From Streptacidiphilus sp. ASG 303 (GTDB taxonomy: Bacteria; Actinomycetota; Actinomycetes; Streptomycetales; Streptomycetaceae): a stretch of 64,000 bases of DNA. Both the position numbers and the translations under genes were made by a program. How positions within the stretch are numbered: the first letter of the stretch is position 1; each line of letters starts with the position of its first letter. Shown here piece by piece: positions 55,167-63,676 of the stretch. The stretch is taken from assembly GCF_020991365.1 (NCBI RefSeq), contig NZ_JAJLRA010000007.1, positions 124,001-188,000 of the forward strand, in the 5' to 3' direction. Under the pieces are notes generated by a model, which saw only the letters and a list, made by a program, of their open reading frames with translations, made no database searches and was not told where the DNA came from.

Positions 55167-55217
55167 TATGACGCCAAAGATATGACTTATTCAAGACGCC
55201 GAGACGTAATCGTCATA
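55167..55217. promoter_or_regulatory. gntK promoter with three TATGAC hexamers
   Basis: The A/T-rich gap has TATGAC at 55167-55172 and 55181-55186 and its complement GTCATA at 55212-55217. On the minus strand a -35 TTGAAT and -10 CATAGT, 18 bases apart, overlap the first two copies, so a protein bound at TATGAC pairs would block gntK-gntP. The GntR gene next door is the likely regulator. Confidence 0.5.
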
Positions 55218-55240
55218 TGAATGTGGTCTCAGCCGCCCTC

Positions 55241-55246
55241 TAGGCT
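55241..55246 (+). promoter_or_regulatory. -10 hexamer TAGGCT for a leaderless gntR transcript
   Basis: TAGGCT is followed by 6 bases and the GTG at 55253, with no Shine-Dalgarno between, the usual spacing for leaderless Streptomyces mRNAs. Confidence 0.5.
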
Positions 55247-55252
55247 GGTCGG

Positions 55253-55987
55253 GTGGACACCTTCAACGGCACGGGCGACGGCACGGGAGGCGGCGCGGGG
55301 CAGGGGCTGCACGGCCGCCTCCTCGCCGAGCTCGGCCCCGCCATCGCCTCCGGCACGATCCCCGGGGGCGCCGTGCTGCGCATGGAGGAGCTGGAGGTCC
55401 GGTACGGCGTCTCGCGCACCGTCGTCCGGGAGGCCGTCCGGGTCCTGGAGGCCATGGGCATGGTCGCCTCCCGCCGCCGGGTGGGGATCACGGTGCAGCC
55501 CCGCTCCGCCTGGGACGTCTTCGACCCCCTGGTGATCCGCTGGCGGCTGGCCGGCCCCGACCGCCCCGCCCAGCTGCGCTCGCTGGGCGCCCTGCGCGCG
55601 GCCGTCGAGCCCGCCGCCGCCGCCCTCGCCGCCGACCGGGCCACCGACGACCAGCGCCGCCGGCTGAGCGCCCTCGCGGTGGAGCTCACCGTCACCGCCC
55701 GCGCCGGCGACCTCGCGGTCTTCCTCGGGCACGACATCGCCTTCCACCGGCTGGTGCTGGAGGCGTCCGGCAACGAGATGTTCGCGCACCTGGGCGAGGT
55801 GGTGGCCGCCGTCCTCACCGGCCGCACCGAGCACCACCTGATGCCGCACCACCCGCAGCCGTACGCCGTCGCCCGGCACCGCGAGGTGGCGGAGGCGGTC
55901 TGCGCGGGCGACGCGGCGCGGGCCGAGCGGGCGATGCGGGACATCGTCACCGGGGCCATGGAGGAGCTGGAGTCCACCCTGGGCTGA
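55253..55987 (+). CDS. gntR: GntR/FadR-family regulator of the gluconate genes
   Basis: This 244-aa regulator has an N-terminal winged helix (GLHGRLLAELGPAIASGTIPGGAVLRMEELEVRYGVSRTVVREAVRVLEAMGMV region, about 18-75) and an FCD ligand domain with the metal and ligand histidines in FLGHDIAFHRLVLEASGN, HREVAEAV and HHLMPHH. Position next to gntK-gntP identifies it as their repressor, probably released by gluconate or 6-phosphogluconate. Confidence 0.9.
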   Translation: MDTFNGTGDGTGGGAGQGLHGRLLAELGPAIASGTIPGGAVLRMEELEVRYGVSRTVVREAVRVLEAMGMVASRRRVGITVQPRSAWDVFDPLVIRWRLAGPDRPAQLRSLGALRAAVEPAAAALAADRATDDQRRRLSALAVELTVTARAGDLAVFLGHDIAFHRLVLEASGNEMFAHLGEVVAAVLTGRTEHHLMPHHPQPYAVARHREVAEAVCAGDAARAERAMRDIVTGAMEELESTLG

Positions 55988-56258
55988 CCGTGGCCCGGAG
56001 CGGCGCCCCGCGGCCCCCGTGTCGCGGGCCCCCGCCCGGCCGCCCCCGGCCGCGGCCGCCCCCGGCCGCCGCGGACCGCGCGCCCCGTTCACCCGGTCGG
56101 GCGCCGGTCGGGGCGCGGACACGGCCCCCGGCCTCCCCGTGCGGGTGAAACCGCGGCGCCCCGGGGCGGCCGAAAGCGGCATCCGCGCCGGTCGCGGCGG
56201 TAAGCCCGACGATACGACCGGTTCGGGGAGCGTGCCGCCGGCTGCCATCATCCACGGC

Positions 56259-58769
56259 ATGTCCGTGATGGAGGCCGCACCCCAGGCACCGGCGGTCCGC
56301 CCGCCCGAGACCGCCGCCGAGACGATGACGCCCCGTCAGGTGCGCCTGGTCTTCGCCGGCCTGATGCTCGCCCTGCTGCTGGCCGCCCTCGACCAGACCA
56401 TCGTCGCCACCGCCCTGCCGCGGATCGTCGGCGAACTCCACGGCCTGGACCGCATGTCGTGGGTGGTCACCGCCTACCTGCTGGCCTCCACCGTCGTCCT
56501 GCCCCTCTACGGCAAGCTCGGCGACCTCTTCGGCCGGGCCCGGGTCTTCCGGTTCGCCATCGCCGTCTTCGTCGCCGGCTCCGCCCTCGCCGGCTGGTGC
56601 GGCACCATCGACCAGCTCATCGCCTTCCGCGCCGTCCAGGGCGTGGGCGGCGGCGGCCTCATGATCGGCGTCCAGGCGATCATCGCCGACATCGTGCCCC
56701 CGCGGGACCGCGGCCGGTACATGGGCCTGATCGGCGCCGTCTTCGGCATCTCCTCCGTGGCCGGGCCGCTGCTGGGCGGCTGGTTCACCGACGGGCCCGG
56801 CTGGCGCTGGTGCTTCTGGGTCAACATCCCGATCGGGGCGGTGGCCCTGCTCGTCGCCCTGGTCGGACTGCGGGGCCTGGCCCGGCCCGCCCGCCGGCCC
56901 CGGCTCGACGTGGCCGGGGCGCTGCTGCTGGCCGCCGCCTCCACCTGCCTGGTCCTCGCCACGAGCTGGGGCGGCACCGAGTACGGCTGGACCGACCCGG
57001 TGATCCTCGGCCTCGGCGGCGCCACCCTCGGCTGCCTGGCGCTCTTCGTCCTCGCCGAGCGCGCCGCCGCCGAGCCCGTCATCCCCATGCGCCTCTTCCG
57101 CGACCCCGTCTTCACCGTCGCCGGGGGCATCGGGGTGGTGGTCGGCGTGGCGCTGTTCGGCGCCGCCAGCTACCTGCCCAGCTTCCTGCAGATGGTGGAC
57201 GGCGCCAGCGCCACCCGCTCCGGGCTGCTGATGCTCCCGATGATGGGCGGCATCGTGCTCGCCTCCATCGGCTCCGGCCAGCTGATCAGCCGCACCGGCC
57301 GCTACAAGGCCTACCCGGTCCTCGGCGGCGCGCTCTCCACGGCCGGCATGGCCCTGCTGGGCCTACTGCTGCGCGAGGACACCCCGTACGCGGTCACCGC
57401 CGGGGCCATGGCCGTCCTCGGCCTCGGGGTCGGCCTGTCGCTGCCCGTCCTGGTGCTGGCCGTGCAGAACTCCGTGCCCCCGCGCCAGATCGGCACCGCG
57501 ACCTCCGCCAACAACTACCTGCGGCAGATCGGCGGCTCGGTCGGCGCGGCGGTCTTCGGCTCCCTCTTCCACGCCCGGCTCACCGACCGCCTCGCGCACG
57601 CCCTGCCCGCCGCCGGGACCGGCGGCCCCGCGCTGCCCGACACCGACTCCATCACCCCGGAGCTGGTCCGGGCCCTGCCGGCGCCGCTGCACCACGCGTA
57701 CGTCGCCGCGTACGCCGACGCCATGCCGCGGATCTTCCTGTACCTGGTGCCCGTCCTGGCGCTGGGCCTCGTCCTCGCCTTCCTGCTGAAGGAGAAACCC
57801 TTGGCCATGCAGCCGGCCCCCGGTTCCGCCGTGCCGTCCCAGGCCGCCGAGCCCGTCCCCGCCGTCCCGGCCGCCGACCACGGCACCGGCCGCGAAGCCG
57901 GTGGGCACACCGGCCGTGACACCGCCGGGGACACCGTGCGGGCGGCCGTCCGGGCCGCGACCGCCCTCTCCGGCGCCGACCGCGCCGCGCCCGACGCGGG
58001 GCACCCCTCGCCGGGCGTGCCGCTGCGCGGCACCGTCCGCGAGCCGGACCGGTCCGCCGTGCCCGGCGCCGTCCTCACCCTGATCGACCGGGACGGCCGC
58101 CAGGCCGCCCGCGCCGTCGGCGGCCCCGACGGCGGGTGGGCCATGGCCGCCCCCCGCCCGGGCCACTACGTGCTGATCGCCGCCGCGTCCGGGCACCAGC
58201 CGCAGGCCGTCACGGTCGCCGTGGGCAGCCGTCCCGTCGACCTGGACGTGGTGCTCGGCGGCACCGGCCGCCTCGGCGGCGCGGTCCGCAGCACCGAGGG
58301 CGCCCCGGTGGCGGGCGCCGCCGTGGTCCTCACCGACCCGCGCGGCGAGGTCGTCGCCACCGGCCACACCGACGACGACGGCGCGTACCACTTCCGCGAC
58401 CTGGTGGCCGGCGACTACACCCTGGCCGTCAGCGCCCGCGCCTACCGGCCCGCCGCGCTGGCCGTCGCGGTCGCCCCCAGCGGCGAGACCCGCCAGGACG
58501 TGGCCCTCGCCGGCAGCGGGACCCTGCGCGGCACCGTCCGCACCTCCGGCGGCCACCCCGTCGCCGACGCCCGCGTGACGCTGCTGGACCCCGCGGGCAC
58601 GGTCGTCGCGGCGGTCACCACCGGGGCCGACGGCTCCTTCCGCTTCGGCGACCTCCAGCCGGGCGAGTACACCGTGATCGCCAGCGGCTACCCGCCGGTG
58701 GCCACCGCGCTGCGCCTGGAGGACGGCGACACCGAGCGCGACCTCCACCTCTCCCACCGCCCGGACTGA
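56259..58769 (+). CDS. DHA2-family MFS transporter with three carboxypeptidase-regulatory-like repeats
   Basis: In this 836-aa protein, residues 1-520 form a 14-helix drug:H+ antiporter (LLLAALDQTIVATALPRIVGELHG with motif D1, LYGKLGDLFGRARVF motif A, GAVFGISSVAGPLLGGWF motif C). After a Pro/Ala/Thr linker come three homologous beta-sandwich repeats (about 588-671, 672-753, 754-836), each of the form LRGTVR...PVAGAxVxLxDPxGxVVA...DGxYxFxDLxxGxYTLxxSAxGY. Such domains bind surfaces or substrates in carboxypeptidases. In a 14-helix DHA2 protein the C terminus should be cytoplasmic, which makes the fusion unusual. The export substrate is unknown. No clear ribosome site precedes ATG 56259. Confidence 0.88.
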   Translation: MSVMEAAPQAPAVRPPETAAETMTPRQVRLVFAGLMLALLLAALDQTIVATALPRIVGELHGLDRMSWVVTAYLLASTVVLPLYGKLGDLFGRARVFRFAIAVFVAGSALAGWCGTIDQLIAFRAVQGVGGGGLMIGVQAIIADIVPPRDRGRYMGLIGAVFGISSVAGPLLGGWFTDGPGWRWCFWVNIPIGAVALLVALVGLRGLARPARRPRLDVAGALLLAAASTCLVLATSWGGTEYGWTDPVILGLGGATLGCLALFVLAERAAAEPVIPMRLFRDPVFTVAGGIGVVVGVALFGAASYLPSFLQMVDGASATRSGLLMLPMMGGIVLASIGSGQLISRTGRYKAYPVLGGALSTAGMALLGLLLREDTPYAVTAGAMAVLGLGVGLSLPVLVLAVQNSVPPRQIGTATSANNYLRQIGGSVGAAVFGSLFHARLTDRLAHALPAAGTGGPALPDTDSITPELVRALPAPLHHAYVAAYADAMPRIFLYLVPVLALGLVLAFLLKEKPLAMQPAPGSAVPSQAAEPVPAVPAADHGTGREAGGHTGRDTAGDTVRAAVRAATALSGADRAAPDAGHPSPGVPLRGTVREPDRSAVPGAVLTLIDRDGRQAARAVGGPDGGWAMAAPRPGHYVLIAAASGHQPQAVTVAVGSRPVDLDVVLGGTGRLGGAVRSTEGAPVAGAAVVLTDPRGEVVATGHTDDDGAYHFRDLVAGDYTLAVSARAYRPAALAVAVAPSGETRQDVALAGSGTLRGTVRTSGGHPVADARVTLLDPAGTVVAAVTTGADGSFRFGDLQPGEYTVIASGYPPVATALRLEDGDTERDLHLSHRPD

Positions 58770-58939
58770 CCCGCGCCGGCCGGCCGGTCCGCGGCCGCCG
58801 GGGCCCGTCCCCCCGGCGGCCGGGCCGCTCCGGCACGCCGTGCCCCGCCGCCCGCCGCCCGCCGCCGCGTCCGGCCCCCCGGCGCGCCCGCCGGTCCCCC
58901 GTGCGGGTGACGGCGCACCGTCCCGGAGGCGGGCAAACC

Positions 58940-58945
58940 TAGCCT
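58940..58945 (+). promoter_or_regulatory. -10 hexamer TAGCCT for a leaderless glycosyltransferase transcript
   Basis: TAGCCT lies 7 bases before the GTG at 58953; no ribosome-binding site is present. Confidence 0.5.
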
Positions 58946-58952
58946 TACGGAC

Positions 58953-60122
58953 GTGGACGTGACGATCCTTCATGTGTCCCAGCCCGTGGACGGCGGGGTC
59001 GCCCGGGTGGCGGTGGACCTGGTGCGGAGCCAGGCCGCCGAGGGGCACCGCGTGGCCGTGGCCTGCCCGCCCGGCGGGCGGCTGGCCGAGCAGGCGGCGC
59101 GGGCCGGCGCCCGGGTGCTGCCCTGGCCCGCGCGGCGCGCCCCCGGGCCCTCGGTCCCGGCCGAGGCCCGGCGGCTGGGCCGGATCGTCGACCGGGCCCG
59201 CCCCGACCTCCTCCACCTGCACAGCGCCAAGGCCGGCCTCGCCGGGCGCCTGGCCGTGCGCGGCCGCGTCCCGACGGTCTTCCAGCCGCACGCCTGGTCC
59301 TTCGCCGCCGCCACCGGGCCGGTCGCCGCCGCGGCCGTGCGCTGGGAGCGCCTGGGCGCCCGCTGGGCCGACGCCGTGCTCTGCGTCAGCGAGCGGGAGC
59401 GCGGCGAGGGGCTGGCGGCCGGGATCCGGGCCCGGCGCTGGGAGGTGGTCCCCAACGGTGTGGACCTGGACCGCCACACCGCCGCCGGCGAGGCCGACCG
59501 CCGCCTGGCCCGGCGGGCCCTCGGCCTGGACCCGCTCGCCCCGCTCGCCGTCTGCGTCGGACGCCTGTGCCGGCAGAAGGGCCAGGACCTGCTGCTGGCG
59601 GCCTGGCCGCGGGTGCTGGGCCGGGTGCCGGACGCGCGGCTCGCCCTGGTCGGCGACGGCCCCGACCGGCCGGCCCTGGAGGCGCGTGCGGCGCTGCTGC
59701 CCGCGGGCGCGCCGGTCCTGTTCGCCGGGGACGTGCCCGACCCGCGCCCCTGGTGCGCGGCGGCCGACCTGGTGGTGCTGCCCTCCCGGTGGGAGGGGAT
59801 GGCGCTGGCGCCGCTGGAGGCCATGGCGGCGGCCCGCCCGGTGCTGCTGACCGACGTGCCCGGCGCCGCCGAGTGCCTGCCGCCGTGGGAGCTGCCGGGG
59901 GCCCTGGTGCCCCCGGAGGACCCGCCGGCGCTGGCGGACGCGCTGGCCTCGGCGCTCGGCGACCGCGCCGGGTGCGCCCGCCGCGGCGGGCCGGTCCGCG
60001 GCCACGTCGCGGCCCGGCACGACGTGACGCGGACGGCGGCCGGGGTCGGCGCCCTCTACCGCGAGCTGCTGGCGGGCGGCGGCTCGTCCGCCCGGCCCGT
60101 CCCGCCTGCCCCGTCCGGGTGA
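58953..60122 (+). CDS. GT4-family glycosyltransferase
   Basis: This 389-aa retaining glycosyltransferase with the GT-B fold starts VTILHVSQPVDGGVARVAVDLVRSQA. It has LLHLHSAKAGLAGRLA, the junction WEVVPNGVDLDRH, CVGRLCRQKGQDLLLAAW, LALVGDGPDRPALE, DLVVLPSRWEGMALAPLEAMAAARPVL (the EX7E motif, donor nucleotide sugar binding) and VPGAAE. It transfers a sugar to a lipid-linked or growing exopolysaccharide chain. It precedes the glycosylphosphotransferase operon by 555 bases, with an inverted repeat between. Confidence 0.92.
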   Translation: MDVTILHVSQPVDGGVARVAVDLVRSQAAEGHRVAVACPPGGRLAEQAARAGARVLPWPARRAPGPSVPAEARRLGRIVDRARPDLLHLHSAKAGLAGRLAVRGRVPTVFQPHAWSFAAATGPVAAAAVRWERLGARWADAVLCVSERERGEGLAAGIRARRWEVVPNGVDLDRHTAAGEADRRLARRALGLDPLAPLAVCVGRLCRQKGQDLLLAAWPRVLGRVPDARLALVGDGPDRPALEARAALLPAGAPVLFAGDVPDPRPWCAAADLVVLPSRWEGMALAPLEAMAAARPVLLTDVPGAAECLPPWELPGALVPPEDPPALADALASALGDRAGCARRGGPVRGHVAARHDVTRTAAGVGALYRELLAGGGSSARPVPPAPSG

Positions 60123-60255
60123 ACCTCCGTCAGGCCCCGGGCCCGGCCCGCGCCTGATCGGACGGCGTTCCGGGCGGTCGCGGCCCGCCCGGCCGCCCGC
60201 CGCCCGTGTCCCGGCGGCCCGTGTCCCGGCCGCCGTCCTGATCGTTTCTCCAGTG

Positions 60256-60319
60256 CCCGCCTCCGCGAGGGGTGCGCGCGCCCCTGCTGGACGGCGCGCA
60301 CGCCCCCCGGGGAGGCGGG
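60256..60319. terminator. Nested inverted repeat downstream of the glycosyltransferase
   Basis: The outer stem CCCGCCTCC/GGAGGCGGG (60256-60264 with 60311-60319) encloses an inner stem GGGGTGCGCGC/GCGCGCAC(G)CCCC with a 14-base loop. It probably terminates the glycosyltransferase transcript. Confidence 0.45.
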
Positions 60320-60677
60320 CGACGTCCGGCCGGGGCGTGCAGCCGTCCGGCGGCGCCCCCGCGCGCCGCCGGGGGAGGGGCGCGGGTCGGCGGCCGTCCG
60401 GGCGGCGGCGCCGGAGGCCGCCGGGGCGCCGGACCCCGCCGCGCCCGGACCCCGGGAGCGTGCACCGGATGAATGGCAGCCGGGTGAAAGGGCAAGTCAA
60501 CTGACCGCCTGTCCAAAAATCGTCGGTACTGTCTGGAATGTCTGGCTCTGCCGGTACCCGTCCCGCGGCTGCGGCCCGGCGGACGGGGACCGACCGGGGC
60601 GGCGGGTCCCACCCGGGCCGCCCCGGCGGACCGGAGCGACCCGGACCAGGGCACACAGCAGGGGAGTACGTGCGCGG
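60320..60677. other. Leader of the exopolysaccharide operon
   Basis: No gene is seen. A locally A/T-rich stretch (60480-60545) contains TACTGT (60527-60532), a possible -10, with TGACCG 19 bases upstream. If used, the 5' leader would be about 140 bases. No riboswitch class was recognised. Confidence 0.35.
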
Positions 60678-62204
60678 ATGAGCATTGAGAACGAGAGCGC
60701 GCCCCGTTCCGGACGGCTCGCACCGTTCGGCGGCGCCGCCCCCCGGCTCGGCGCCCCGCCCCCCTCCGTGCCCGCCCCGGCCCCCGCGCCCGCCACCGCC
60801 CCGGCCCCCGTCCGCCGCCGCAGCCTCACCGACCGGGCCGAGGCCGCCCTCCCCGCCGTCCTGCTCGCCGCCGACGCCGCGGCGGCCTGCACCGCCGTGC
60901 TCGCCGCCCACTGCCGCCCCTGGACCCTCGCCGACCTGCTGCCCGCGACCGGCGCCCTGCTGTCCGCACTGCTCCTGCTCAACGGCTCCGGCGGACTCCA
61001 CCGCAGCCGCCTGTCGCCCTCCGTCCTCGACGAGCTGCCCGCCCTCGCCGGCCGGGCGGCCGTCGCCGCCGCCCTCACGGCGACCCTCGCCGGCTGCCTC
61101 GGCCGCACGTGGCCGCCGTTCGACACCGCCACCGGACTGCTGCGGCTGCTGGCCGCGTACACCGTCCTCGTCGTCCTCGCCCGCGCCGCCGCCCACGCCG
61201 CCCTGCTGCGGATCCGCCGCCGCGACCCGCGGCCGGTCCTGGTCGTCGGAGCCGGACGGCTGGGGCGGCAGGTCGCCGCGACCCTCCTGGAGCACCCCCG
61301 GTACGGCATGCGGCCCGTCGGCCACCTGGACACCGCCCCCGTGCCGCTGCCCGACGGGCTCCCCGTGCCCGTGCTCGGCGGGTGCGAGGTGCTGGAGCGG
61401 GAGGTCCGGCGCCGCGGGGTGCGGCACCTGGTGGTCGCCGCCGAGGACGCCGACGCCGGAGCCGCCGCCGCGATCCGCGCCGCCGCCCGCCTCGGCTGCG
61501 ACCTGTGGCTGGTGCCCGGGCTGCGCGAGTACGGCGCCCTGCTGCACGGTCAGCGCAGGCCCGCCCAGGGCGACCACCTGTGGGGCTTCCCCTGCCTGCG
61601 GCTCGGCCGGCCCGGCCGCCAGACCGTGCGGCGGGCCGCCAAGCGCGCCCTGGACGTCGCCGCCGCCGCCGTCCTGCTCGTGCTGGCCGCGCCGCTGCTG
61701 GCCCTGTGCGCCCTCGCCGTCCGGCTCGACGACGGTCCCGGGGTCCTCTTCCGCCAGCAGCGGGTGGGGCTCGGCGGGCGGGCGTTCACCCTCCTGAAGT
61801 TCCGCACCCTGCGCCCGGCCGACGAGCACGAGTCCGCGACCCGCTGGAACATCGCCCAGGACCACCGCGTCGGCCGCGTCGGCCGCCTCCTGCGCCGTAC
61901 CTCCCTCGACGAGCTGCCCCAGCTGTGGAACGTGCTGCGCGGCGAGATGAGCCTGGTCGGGCCGCGCCCCGAGCGTCCGTACTTCGTCATGCGCTTCACC
62001 CAGGCCCACCCCGAGTACGCCGACCGGCACCGCGTCCCGGCCGGCCTCACCGGCCTCGCCCAGGTCCACGGGCTGCGCGGCGACACCTCCATCGAGGACC
62101 GCACCCGCTTCGACAACCACTACATCGAGAGCTGGAGCCTGTGGCAGGACGTCAAGATCCTGCTGCGCACGGCCGCCTCGCTGATCCGCCCGGACGGGAG
62201 CTGA
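60678..62204 (+). CDS. Polyprenyl glycosylphosphotransferase (exopolysaccharide initiation)
   Basis: This 508-aa membrane enzyme of the WbaP/WcaJ/CpsE type adds the first sugar phosphate to undecaprenyl phosphate. It has a disordered Ala/Pro N terminus, four hydrophobic helices (about 55-170), a nucleotide-binding middle domain (PVLVVGAGRLGRQVAATLLEH) and the C-terminal catalytic domain with a membrane helix (RALDVAAAAVLLVLAAPLLAL), GPGVLFRQQRVGLGGRAFTLLKFRTLRP and RRTSLDELPQLWNVLRGEMSLVGPRPERP. It starts the EPS operon; the ligase gene follows after 5 bases. Confidence 0.93.
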   Translation: MSIENESAPRSGRLAPFGGAAPRLGAPPPSVPAPAPAPATAPAPVRRRSLTDRAEAALPAVLLAADAAAACTAVLAAHCRPWTLADLLPATGALLSALLLLNGSGGLHRSRLSPSVLDELPALAGRAAVAAALTATLAGCLGRTWPPFDTATGLLRLLAAYTVLVVLARAAAHAALLRIRRRDPRPVLVVGAGRLGRQVAATLLEHPRYGMRPVGHLDTAPVPLPDGLPVPVLGGCEVLEREVRRRGVRHLVVAAEDADAGAAAAIRAAARLGCDLWLVPGLREYGALLHGQRRPAQGDHLWGFPCLRLGRPGRQTVRRAAKRALDVAAAAVLLVLAAPLLALCALAVRLDDGPGVLFRQQRVGLGGRAFTLLKFRTLRPADEHESATRWNIAQDHRVGRVGRLLRRTSLDELPQLWNVLRGEMSLVGPRPERPYFVMRFTQAHPEYADRHRVPAGLTGLAQVHGLRGDTSIEDRTRFDNHYIESWSLWQDVKILLRTAASLIRPDGS

Positions 62205-62209
62205 CCGCC

Positions 62210-63676
62210 GTGCAGGCCGCCGCCACCGCACCCGCGCCGCCCCGGGGCCTCCCGGAGCCGCCCCCCGCGTGCGCCCCCTCCGCACACGCCTCCTCCTCGC
62301 CCGCGCCCACCGTGCACGCACCCGCTCCCGGCCCCCTCCGGGACCTGGCCCTCGACCTGCTGCGCCGGCCCGCCCTGGCCGCCGCCGCGACCGTCCTGCT
62401 CGTCTGCCTCCCCGCCCCCGGCGGGGCGCAGGACGTCGCCGCCGCCGTCCACGTCACCGCCGCCGACGTCGCCTCCCTCGTCCTGGTCGCGCTCACCGCC
62501 GTCCCGCTGCTGCGCGGCCGGTCCCGCACCGCGCCGCCCCCGCTCGCCTGCCTGCTCCTCGGAGGCGTGGCGGCCGCCGCGGCCGCCGCCACCGCCACGG
62601 CCCTCGACCCCGCCGCCGCGCTCACCGGCTTCGTCCGCCTGGTCCAGGTCTTCGTCCTCGTCCCCGCCGCCGTGCTGCTGGCGCTGCGCGACCGGCGCGA
62701 CCTCCATCTCGTCCTCGGGGCCCTCGTCGCCGCCGCGCTGGCCGAGGGCGCCGTCGGCGTCCACCAGTACCTGACGGGCACCGGCGCCTCCTACGCGGGG
62801 CGGCCCGTCCGTGCGGTGGGCACCTTCGGCGCCCTCGACGTCATGGCGATGTCCGGTGTGGTCTCCCTCGGCCTGCTGGCCGCCCTCGGCCTCGCCCTCG
62901 GCCTGCGCGGCACGCCCGGCCACCGGTGGCCCCGCCGCGCCCTGTACGCGGCCGCGGCGCTGCTGACGCTGCCGCTGGCGTTCTCCTTCAGCCGCGGCAG
63001 CTGGATCGCCTGCGCCGCCGCCGTCGCCGTCGTGCTGCTCCGCACCGACGCCCGCCTCGCCCTGCGCGCCGCCGCGTCCGCGGCGGCCGCCGCCACCGTG
63101 CTGCTGGGCGTGTCCGGCGGCGTCGGCGGCGTCGGCGGCGGGCAGGACGGCGTCGGGGCGCGGCTCGCCAGCATCGCCACCGTCTCCGCCGACCCCGACC
63201 AGTCCGTGAGCGACCGCTACGACCTGTGGACCACCGCCGGGCGCATCTGGCTCGACCACCCCGTCACCGGGACCGGCCCCAAGGGATTCCCGCAGGAGCG
63301 CGACGGCCACGCCCCGCTGCGGCTCTCCTCCGGCAGCGACACCGAGGACGCCGCGTCCGGCTTCCGGCGCGAGCCGCTGCTCTCCCCCCACAACATGTAC
63401 CTGCTGGTGCTGAGCGAGCAGGGCCTGCTCGGCCTCCTCGCCCACGCCGCGCTCTGCCTGGTGCTGCTCGTGCGCTGCCTGCGCCGGACCGGCGGCGGCG
63501 TGCGCGGCGCCGCCGGTCCGGCCGCCACCGGGCTGCTGGTCTGGCAGCTCGTGGACTTCCTGTACGCGGACATCGGCGGCACCACCACGGTCCTCACCTC
63601 GGTCGTGCTCGGCCTCGCCGCCCGGTGGGCGCTGCCCGCGGCGCCCGGACCGGCGGGGGAGGACGCCCTCCGGTGA
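62210..63676 (+). CDS. O-antigen ligase / Wzy-type polymerase family protein
   Basis: This 488-aa integral membrane protein has about ten to twelve hydrophobic helices. After an Ala/Pro N terminus it shows the Wzy_C/ligase landmarks LPLAFSFSRGSWIACAAAV, DRYDLWTTAGRIWLDHPVTGTGPKGFP in the large external loop, and PHNMYLLVLSEQGLLGLLAH with the conserved His. It would polymerise or ligate lipid-linked oligosaccharide units. GTG 62210 starts 5 bases after the previous stop; its own stop overlaps the next start (GTGA). Confidence 0.88.
   Translation: MQAAATAPAPPRGLPEPPPACAPSAHASSSPAPTVHAPAPGPLRDLALDLLRRPALAAAATVLLVCLPAPGGAQDVAAAVHVTAADVASLVLVALTAVPLLRGRSRTAPPPLACLLLGGVAAAAAAATATALDPAAALTGFVRLVQVFVLVPAAVLLALRDRRDLHLVLGALVAAALAEGAVGVHQYLTGTGASYAGRPVRAVGTFGALDVMAMSGVVSLGLLAALGLALGLRGTPGHRWPRRALYAAAALLTLPLAFSFSRGSWIACAAAVAVVLLRTDARLALRAAASAAAAATVLLGVSGGVGGVGGGQDGVGARLASIATVSADPDQSVSDRYDLWTTAGRIWLDHPVTGTGPKGFPQERDGHAPLRLSSGSDTEDAASGFRREPLLSPHNMYLLVLSEQGLLGLLAHAALCLVLLVRCLRRTGGGVRGAAGPAATGLLVWQLVDFLYADIGGTTTVLTSVVLGLAARWALPAAPGPAGEDALR

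Noticed and set aside
57363-62321. 1652-codon minus-strand open frame opposite the MFS and EPS genes
   Set aside because: It is a high-GC antisense frame with biased composition. The sense strand holds well-recognised families.
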